Of a stretch of DNA of 64,000 bases, positions 56,311 to 64,000 are shown in pieces. The notes below the pieces were generated by a model, which was not told where the DNA came from, searched no databases, and saw only the letters and a program-made list of their open reading frames with translations. Position 1 is the stretch's first letter, and each line of letters opens with the position of its first letter. Origin of the DNA: Clytia hemisphaerica (lineage: Eukaryota; Cnidaria; Hydrozoa; Leptothecata; Clytiidae); assembly GCA_902728285.1 (NCBI GenBank), contig CACVBU010000913.1:708378-772377 (forward strand), read 5' to 3'. Made by a program: the position numbers and the translations under genes.

Positions 56311-59300
56311 TTGAAAAAGCTACTGTCACACGTAGTGACAGACAAAAGTCTTCCAAGATATCTGCAATCCCTAATTCTGTTAAGAAGTAAAAAATTCATA
56401 AGCCAACTGAAATGCACAAGTTGCAACTTTAGTCAGCAAGAATCTGTCACCCTACAACCCAGTGTAAAAACCTGTACGGAAGGAATGGACTCAATACAAA
56501 AGTCCACTGTTTACTCTGCTAGGAAATCTCTGAAAACACCAAACCTTTTACCAACGTCAATTTTTAGAGAAAACCGTTAGCAAAATCAGTAACAGCCTCT
56601 CTCATACATCCGAATCGACAATTTCGAAAAACAAAATCATTGCCATTGCCCTCTATCTGAAGTCAAAGACAAATTAACCAAAGAACATCTCTCGGAACGT
56701 TCTTCAGAAATTCTTTCAGTATATGAAAATCGGTTGACATCGAAAACTCTATACTTAATTTTTTGAAGCTTGCTATGCTATTGAGCAACAGAAAATGACT
56801 ACACACATTGAATTTGCTTTCATCTTCATCCATCATGAAGAGACACCATAACAAATTGATAAAGAAAACTTCCTGAATTCCCTAGATGAACTCAGAAATC
56901 CTCTTAATTCTTGAAGAACCACCGATGTCCCTATCTCCAAAATGATGAGCTTAAAAATAATCCAATTAAACCTTAACGGATTTAAATCGAAAAAACAAGA
57001 TCTACAAACTCTCTTAGCTGAAGAAAAACCTGACATAGTTTGTTTGAACGAAACAAAGCTAATTAACAAAGAGACCATCAAAATCAAACACTATACAGCT
57101 ATCATGACATAGAAAGAATAGAAGAACTTTAAAATCTTATGGAGGAGGGACAGCCATCCTAATTAGAGAGGATATTGCACATGATGAGATAAGGAAATAT
57201 CAAATAGGGAAATACGAAATGCTTTTAATAAATTTTTCCTGACTCGCTAAATATGTCAAAATCTTTTCATCTCTGTTGCTGCTATTTTCCACCTACTTTT
57301 ACAGCAGATACTGAAGTTTTAAAACTTCTCTTTCTTCCAAATACAATCATAGTCGGAGACCTAAATTCTAAACACCATACCTGGGGCAGTATAAAAAACA
57401 ATCATAGAGGTACTACTTTTAGGAAATTGTATGATGATAACAACTTTGAAACATATGTGATGCCACCAAACTTTAAAACCAAAAAAGGTGAATTTAAAGA
57501 AGTTATACAACAAGTTATAACATCTCCTATTAGATTCTTTCAAATTGAGCACATTACGTTCGCTTAAATCCATTGGTTCTGGACCACCTGTCTCTTCTCT
57601 TTTTCTTTCTTTGATCCTACAGCACCTAAAAATCAAAAAATTGTTTAAACTTTACCATAAACTTAACCTTGAGACTGCTGCTAGGATCATAAATCAATTT
57701 TCTTGTGACAAAACTTTTGGAACAAAGAATGTCGAAGAAAAAACGAACAAACTGATCTCCATCCTTCAAGACATAGATAAACATGTACCAACTAAGTTGA
57801 TACCAAGTAAAAACCAGGGTATGTCTATTGAAACCAGAAAATTGATAAAAGAAAGAAGAAGTATAATCAATCTGTTAAGAGAAAATAAAAATAACATCTT
57901 TTTGAGAAGCAGAAAAACAGAATTAAACAGACAGATCAAACAACATATAAGAGATAGCGATGATGCAAGATTCGAGCTCATGAAGAAAAGAATTAATGTT
58001 AGAGAAACAACCAAAAAGACCTGGAAATATATAAAAAATTCTAGATGGTGAAAAATGCAACACACAGCATAAAGATAAAGGTTTTGTCAAAGAAGATGGC
58101 TCTAAGGTGAAAGATAAACAAGACATAGCTAATTCCTTTAAAGAAAGACAAGAAAAAATTTTCCAACCAAATATTTCCTCTGACAGAAGGCATAAGTATA
58201 TTGTCGACCACTGGTTTGAGAACACTCTTTTTCATAGAAGAGAACGTTTTTCTATCTATCACATGTTTGATCCTCTCTTGACTAGATTTGAAGTCGAAGA
58301 AAAAATAACACATCAAGAGGTTGACAATGTTCTAAAGTCCCTCAAAGTCCACAAAGCACCTGGCCATGATGCCATACAAAATAAACTTCTTTCCACACTC
58401 TCTCCTCTCCTTATATCACCACTTACTTCTCTTTTTAATGACTGGTTGAATAATTCCATCTTCCCAGATTCATTAAAAACTGCAAAAATCTCGATGATCC
58501 CCAAAGTAGTGAACACAAACAAGATCTCAGAACATAGGCCAATTAGCCTTCTTCCTACTATTGGTAAGATCTTCGAGAAAATCCTTGCAGATAGAATATA
58601 CAATTGGGCTGAAAATAACAACATTTTAAACAAGGAGCAGTCTGGCTTTAGAGCTAAAAGAAGTACAGTAGATAATCTTTTCCTTTTACTCAACGACTAT
58701 CAAGAGGCAAAAATCAAGGGTGAAAGAATGCATGCAGTCTTTGTGGATTTGAGAAGGCTTTTGACAAAGTCAACCACTCTCTTCTTCTTTTTAAACTAAA
58801 CTCTTTAGGTATCCCAAAATACCTCCTAAACATCCTTCATAGTTACCTTAAAGACAGGAAGGCTTATATTAAATACTCTCACTTTAAATCAAACATTTTT
58901 TCTTTGAAAGCAGGAGTACCTCAGGGCTCCGGTCTTTCACCTATCCTTTTTTTCTCTCTCTTTGTCTGTGACATTCCCAAACCATCTAGTGATACAACAA
59001 AGATGACCCAGTTTGCAGACGATCTGGCTGCCTGGGAAAGGTATAAGAGAGTATATGACTCAAATTTAGACGAGTATATTGAACTTTTGTTTTGAATGGT
59101 TTAGTAAATGGGGGCTAGTAGTCAATATGGATAAAACCAAACATGTGAATTTCGGTAGGAGTAAAAGGTCAATTTGGGTTAGAAATGTGAGACTCAAAAA
59201 GATAATAAGATCAAATTCCTAGGTCTCCAACTCGACAAGCAACTAAATCTGGTTTCCTATATAACAAGCAAGATTAATAAATCAGCCCATCTTTTAAATT

Positions 59301-59675
59301 TTCTTCAAACACGAAAAAATCAGTATCACATGTCCAAAAATAAATTATTAATGTTATACAAAAGCCTTTTGAGATCAAGGTTAGAATATTCGCATATTTG
59401 TCTACTTTCTATTTCCAATGCTCAGATGTACAATATGGAAAAAATACAAAATAGGGCACTAAGAAGTTATCTTAGGGAAACCTAGATGGACTAGGATAAC
59501 TGAATTATATAGAGAAGCAAGAGTTACTTCTTTGGAAGATAGGATAAAACGACTTTCAAAAAATTGGCTACTTGCTAGCAATGGTATACACCATCACCCA
59601 CTCAATAATTATAACTTTTTAAATAGGCCGAATGCAGAAAAAAAGACACTTTATGAAAGACTTGTCTCATTTTAA
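56311..59675 (+). mobile_element. Jockey-like non-LTR retrotransposon, decayed
   Basis: The endonuclease begins at about 56943 (IIQLNLNGFKSKKQDL, DIVCLNETKL) and continues in another frame (IIVGDLNSKHHTWGS near 57350). The reverse transcriptase follows from about 58107 in broken frames: HKAPGHDAIQNKLL, HRPISLLPTIGKIFEKIL, EQSGFRAKRSTVDNLF, AGVPQGSGLSPILF (58904) and TQFADDLAAW (near 59010). The last codons end at about 59675. At least four frame breaks make it a pseudogene. The 89-codon frame at 56311-56580, with a CTSCNF motif, may be an ORF1 remnant. The true 3' end was not found; AT-rich 3' UTR probably continues past 59675. Confidence 0.75.
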
Positions 59676-60397
59676 CATTTATTAAATTTTTAGTTTGATT
59701 ATTAACAATTTTCTTTTCTATTTATATTTATAATACACATATACATATCACTCAAAAAATAATTCCTTTTTAGTTTAATTTTCATTCACACAAATAAAAT
59801 ATTTATATCTTCGTACCTTTACAATCAGAATACAGACAGGTCCTACTAGGATTCCATTATGTCAGCTTTGCTTCGAATAAAAAACCTTTCTCCTTATTAC
59901 AATACTTTAATTAAAATAACAGTTATCAGTAATAACAACGATCCATTTTTAGAATTTTTAAAGATTTTTAAACAGTTGGGACAGAGCCTGTCAGGTTCAT
60001 ATCCCACTACACACGCACCGAACTCACATATTACGTTTTAGTAATACAAACCATATTCTTTTTAACCCCTATGTTATCTTTTTATAATAGCCAATAATCT
60101 CTATTTTAAATTAATTATTTTTATATCCAAGCTCTCTTCACGACCTTCCGAAATCCGCTTTTATTATAAAACATTCAATTGTTATATACCTCTTTAATAC
60201 TTTTGCATATAATCTTTTTTATACATGCTTAGCACCTTGTGCTTTACTAATTCTTCTTTTTTTTAGGCATATACTCTTCTTTTTAGGCATAAATCCCTTA
60301 ACCCTCAGTAAGCTGAATGCAGGAACTAAGATGTTTAAACAAAATCCACAATGGGCAAAGGTAGTCTAAATAGATTACGACGCCCCTCAAAACAACA

Positions 60398-61157
60398 TCA
60401 CACATCATCATCTTCTGAAAGCTCATTGATCATGTCGAGATAATACTTGACTATGTTGTCGTCAGGTCGAAAAGGGATTACAGGAAGGTATTCGAGGATG
60501 GCTTTTTCTGGCGTGTTTGTTGATGTATCCTTCATGAAAGCAGTCCAAGATCCTACAGCTGTCAGGGATTCTTCATCGAAGTTCTGATTCAACTCTCTTA
60601 AAAATAAGAACAGGGTAGATTATATCAAAAAACAACTGAGTAGATTTAGAACAAGGCAATGAATTAACACAAAGAGTAACAACAGAGAGACTTCATGCAA
60701 GAGCACTAGAAAAATGATAGGCTATATGCATCCCCAAAATAATTTCTTATGATAGGAGACGACCAAAGGTTTAATATTCACATCCACTATAACAAAAACT
60801 ATTTTAGGGATGCGTGCAGTTCGCGAACAAAATGGAGTCGAAATGAAAATAAACTTGAAAATCTCACTTGATACAGTCAGTACCGATTGCATTCACGATT
60901 GCCCACGCAAGATCTCTGTTAAGAGCCGTCTTCAACAAAGGCGAGTCTTTGTACTTATCACTGAAGGCTTCAAAGGGTTGAACAGACTCTTTCTTTTTCG
61001 GGATTTTGTATCTCCCATAATCCACTTCTGTTGTCTCGTCGTTATTTTCAGCAAATTCGAATTCTTGAAATTCATTGGTGCTATCATTAACGGTTGTATT
61101 TCCTGTTTGGAAAATTGTGCCGGTCGTATGATGCGTTGTGTCAAAAACAAGCTCCAT
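60398..61157 (-). CDS. Two-exon protein of unknown function
   Basis: Exon 60868-61157 ends at a GTGAGA donor in phase 2. Exon 60398-60596 starts after TTTTTAAG and completes the codon. Together they give 162 residues from the ATG at 61157 to the stop. The product is acidic: a Thr/Asn-rich start, EFQEFEFAENNDETTEVDYG, a KIPKKKE patch, FEAFSDKYKDSPLLKTAL, GSWTAFMKDTSTNTPEKAI, and an end ELSEDDDV. I recognise no domain. An acceptor-like CTCCAG just before the ATG means it could be an internal exon of a longer gene. The CpG-richer stretch at 61480-61620 would suit a promoter or upstream exon. Confidence 0.5.
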
Positions 61158-61635
61158 GCACTGGAGATAAACCTGGTGGATACAAGTTTGTATTATAAAA
61201 AGACGAGTCTTTCAAATTAAAAGAGAAAAAGCCTTACTGCTTACCTCTTCTCTCTTTTTATTCTTGAAAAAATATCATACTTTCTTTAATCTGAGTTCTG
61301 CTTGTTAAAAATAAATTCAAAACAAACCATTTACATGAAAGACCTTGTTGCAAAGAAGTTACAAACTAAAGTACTAACTAATATAGGAGGCTAAGAGACT
61401 CAAATACTAAAGAATTGCATAAAACATTTCCATACATACAGATCAACTTTCTGTCACCCTTTCTGTCGCCCTGTTTTGGAATCATTATTCCAGCCGGGTC
61501 AATCTGTATTAGCAGCAAAAACTGCCGCGGGATTTACCAGTCAGACCCGACTGTTTGTTTACATTTGTTCGAACCGGGTCGGCCGATCACACCGCTAACC
61601 AAAATCCAAAATTTCCGGTTTTTGCCGAGTTGATA

Positions 61636-61715
61636 TAGTCTAAGACAACAGCTACCCCCGAAAAAAATTCCCGTCTCCACGTTTGTTCCTCTTAGATGAA
61701 ACTCGTCTTAGACTA
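61636..61715. repeat. Short inverted repeat TAGTCTAAGAC
   Basis: TAGTCTAAGAC at 61636 and its perfect inverse at 61705-61715, followed by another TAGTCTAAG at about 61721. Possibly a small MITE upstream of the 60398-61157 gene. Confidence 0.45.
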
Positions 61716-61972
61716 TAGCATAGTCTAAGCAAACATCTACTTTCTACAAGTTTTAAATTCGCCAATGGCGTTAGTGACATCATATCTCTTACTATTTTCT
61801 ACATTTGTTTCCTCTAAAAAAAAACAAAAAACTTGACGAAACTTTTCGAACTGAAATATAAACAATGCAAAAAATGGAACAAGTATTATAATTGATATAA
61901 AAAAGAAGACATTGCAGTGTTGTCAAAAAAAGAAAATAAGAAAAAGATAGTCATTTGACGATTTTTTCCACT

Positions 61973-63466
61973 ACTTACCCCCGGGGGGGGGGGGTACTTA
62001 GGCAAAAATTAGGCTGCTGGCATCCACTAACGGATTCGTGCTCCTTATAGAGGATGCTTAATAAGCTATATTTCCTTTGTCCAGAGATTTGCCGCCTTTA
62101 GCCGATATACGGCTAAAGACATTTTTAGCTGGCGAGTGTCTACAAATATAACATTACGTAATGTTTAAATTTTCTGTGAGGCACCAAATCATAGATTGGA
62201 AAATATATTTGGATTATGAAAAAAAAGTAGGCGGAAGGAAGTTTGCTTGTTTTTCTTCCTCCTTTCTTGTTTAATGTGGAGATTTTGTAAAAGATGAGAA
62301 ATTAGATTTATTGAATTTAAGTGCCCTGATGTATCTTCTGTGTGCACCAACAAAATTTTGCTTCACAAAACTACATTTTGATGCTTTAATTTGGACTTGC
62401 ATGAGTGTATAATTTTTTACCACACTGGACTCGTTGATCACTTTGGCTCCAGATAATTTTGTCAGTTCTACAGATATGTTGCAGATTATTTCAAGGTATT
62501 CTAGTTATGTATATACAGTACATTTTGGGGGTCATATTGAATATTTCTGACATTACTTCTTTATGATTCTACAAAAGGGAGTGTTGTTGTTCCTTCAACA
62601 AGTAAAAAGTAAAGGGCCTTTAAATGTTAAAACAAACAAAGAACTTTTCTTCAGCTTTGGCATTGCACTTTTTAATACTGTGTGGCCTTTGTATCTTTTC
62701 AGGCACTTAGCTTCAATTCTTTGAAGAGATTGGAGTGTTTCTGGTTGTTTTCTTTCACTTTTGTGTTCATATTTGTATTTTTTGAGCTTCGACCGAAGAG
62801 CTGATGGAAAAGTTTTGATAAATTTACAGACCAGATATCTTATAAAAGCAAAAGTCAAAAATAAATCTACAGACTGTCCATAATGCGCGCATCAGATTGT
62901 TTTTTATCTTTTTTCTGTTTTGTTTTTCTGCTCTGGGATTCGAATTTCAAATGTAAACATTCCATTGAAAACGTTCGAAACGATCGTTTTTGCGCGCACA
63001 TCAATGTCAATCAAATTACTCGCCAAGATTTCCTTTGCGAACCGGAAAGCGGTTGGTAGATCATTAAGCAGACCTATACTACCTGTGGTTTTGTAGAGGT
63101 CTGCGATTCAGACTAGGCAAAAATAGGTTCTGGGTATGTGCGGACGGTAAGGGTCGGGTTTTTCACCTTTCAAAGTCTCTCTAAGGGTTACAAAAATCAG
63201 GAAATTTCAAAATAGTCTCTCTAAGGGTGGGAAAAATCACGATTTTTAGAAAAAAAATTTGATTTTGAGAGAAAAAATTACAAAAAAGTCTCACTAAGGG
63301 TAGGAAATTTTTGAAAATCAGAGAAAATTTTTCGAAAAAGTCTCTCTAAGGGTCACTTTTTCACTAAAATTTGGTCTCTCTTAGGGTCGGTTTTCGGAGG
63401 TCCCGTCCGCACATACCCCTCATTCACCAACCCTAGTACCCCCCCCCCCCCGGGACTTACCCTCAG
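61973..63466. mobile_element. Possible 1.5 kb TIR element with G/C-run ends
   Basis: CTTACCCCCGGGG...GGGTACTTAGG at 61975-62001 is roughly inverted at 63431-63471 (CCCTAGTACCCC...CCCGGGACTTACCC). Homopolymers make the alignment weak. It would enclose the element at 63133-63417. An 87-codon basic frame on the minus strand (62595-62858) lies inside, with no recognised domain. Confidence 0.4.
63133..63417. mobile_element. TIR element with TCTCTCTAAGGGT array
   Basis: GGGTATGTGCGGACGG at the left is the inverse of CCGTCCGCACATACCC at the right. Inside, five to six copies of AGTCTCTCTAAGGGT or a close form occur every 40-60 bases (63172-63390). Non-coding. Confidence 0.75.
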
Positions 63467-64000
63467 AGAAGAGAAAACGAAAGTGATCAATAACTTGAGA
63501 TAGGTTCATTTACAGGAAAAACTGTAATAATAAAGTTTGATCAGTGAAGAATTTCCGATCCAACGGTATATAACATGATGGGGTTCTGAGAGAAAAATAT
63601 TTTTTGGGTCCAAGGGTCAAAAATCCGCCATTATGGGTACTCAGATGAGAAATCCAGGTGGCCCAGGAGCTTAAAATCTTCTTATTACCATAAGGAACAA
63701 GAAAAACCACAAAAAAGTTAGTCCACCAAATGGATAAGATACTTCCCGGCTCGTACCTGTATATAAGTGTGTTTGGGACACATAGGCATTTAAAACCAAA
63801 CCTATTCTATTCTTTTTGTCCCTCTAGTAAGCAACATATAACGATCAAAGGAAAGTTTTTCGTTTTTCATAGAAATCTCTGTTAAGTGTGTCTGGAACAT
63901 CGAGGCAAATGTAAGATCAAACCCATTTTATTCTTATTGTTCCTTTTATATGAACCACAAATAACGACCAAAGGTTAACTTTCTATACAAAACTATGTTA
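63418..64000. other. No gene seen
   Basis: A C-run at 63437-63452, then AT-rich sequence. Two loosely similar stretches at about 63720-63860 and 63880-63990 share GTGTxTGGxACAxxxAGGCA, (A)AACC(T/C)AT and AACGA(T/C)CAAAGG, suggesting a diverged tandem repeat that runs off the window. Confidence 0.4.

Noticed and set aside
62595..62858. 87-codon basic minus-strand frame
   Set aside because: Lys-rich and possibly real, but no domain or splice partner, and it lies inside a suspected TIR element.

Overview
This window looks like AT-rich nuclear DNA of an invertebrate animal. All supported genes are spliced metazoan families, introns run to several kilobases, and most intergenic and intronic DNA is transposon debris. 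The mix of Bel/Pao, Penelope-like, Jockey/CR1-like and RTE-like elements with many short terminal-inverted-repeat (TIR) elements would fit a cnidarian or another marine invertebrate, but the phylum is a guess. All exon joins below were made by eye from splice sites and phase, with no database search.

Layout. 192-5050 (+): 3' seven exons of an ecto-nucleoside triphosphate diphosphohydrolase (ENTPD/CD39 family); the 5' part lies outside the window. 5051-11426: no gene, but several nested TIR elements. 11427-12407 (-): a two-exon, 98-residue single-pass membrane protein resembling SMIM13. 12408-14558: foldback elements. 14559-16907 (-): a complete two-exon pyruvate dehydrogenase phosphatase (PP2C family). 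16908-21739: no gene, with a 0.9 kb TTAA-flanked TIR element and a tRNA-like SINE head. 21740-38821 (+): a ten-exon leucine-rich-repeat gene, LRRC69-like (350 aa). Its introns hold a Jockey/CR1-type reverse transcriptase remnant, an apparently intact Penelope-like element with a 10-bp target duplication, an RTE-like retrotransposon nested in a TIR element, and a 2.3 kb TIR element packed with three kinds of tandem array.

40636-55899 holds two Bel/Pao LTR retrotransposon copies on the minus strand, separated by an assembly gap (47974-48182). The copies differ mainly by 1-6 base insertions and deletions, so many of their frameshifts may be sequencing or gap-filling errors. 56311-59675 (+) is a decayed Jockey-like non-LTR element. 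60398-61157 (-) is a small two-exon gene of unknown function. 61158-64000 contains TIR elements and G/C homopolymers.

The host genes show no functional link to one another: extracellular nucleotide hydrolysis, mitochondrial pyruvate dehydrogenase activation, a small membrane protein and an LRR scaffold. The most unusual material is the set of TIR elements that carry dense arrays of short motifs, above all the one at 35895-38167, and the Penelope-like element with its unusual ends and hammerhead-like motif.
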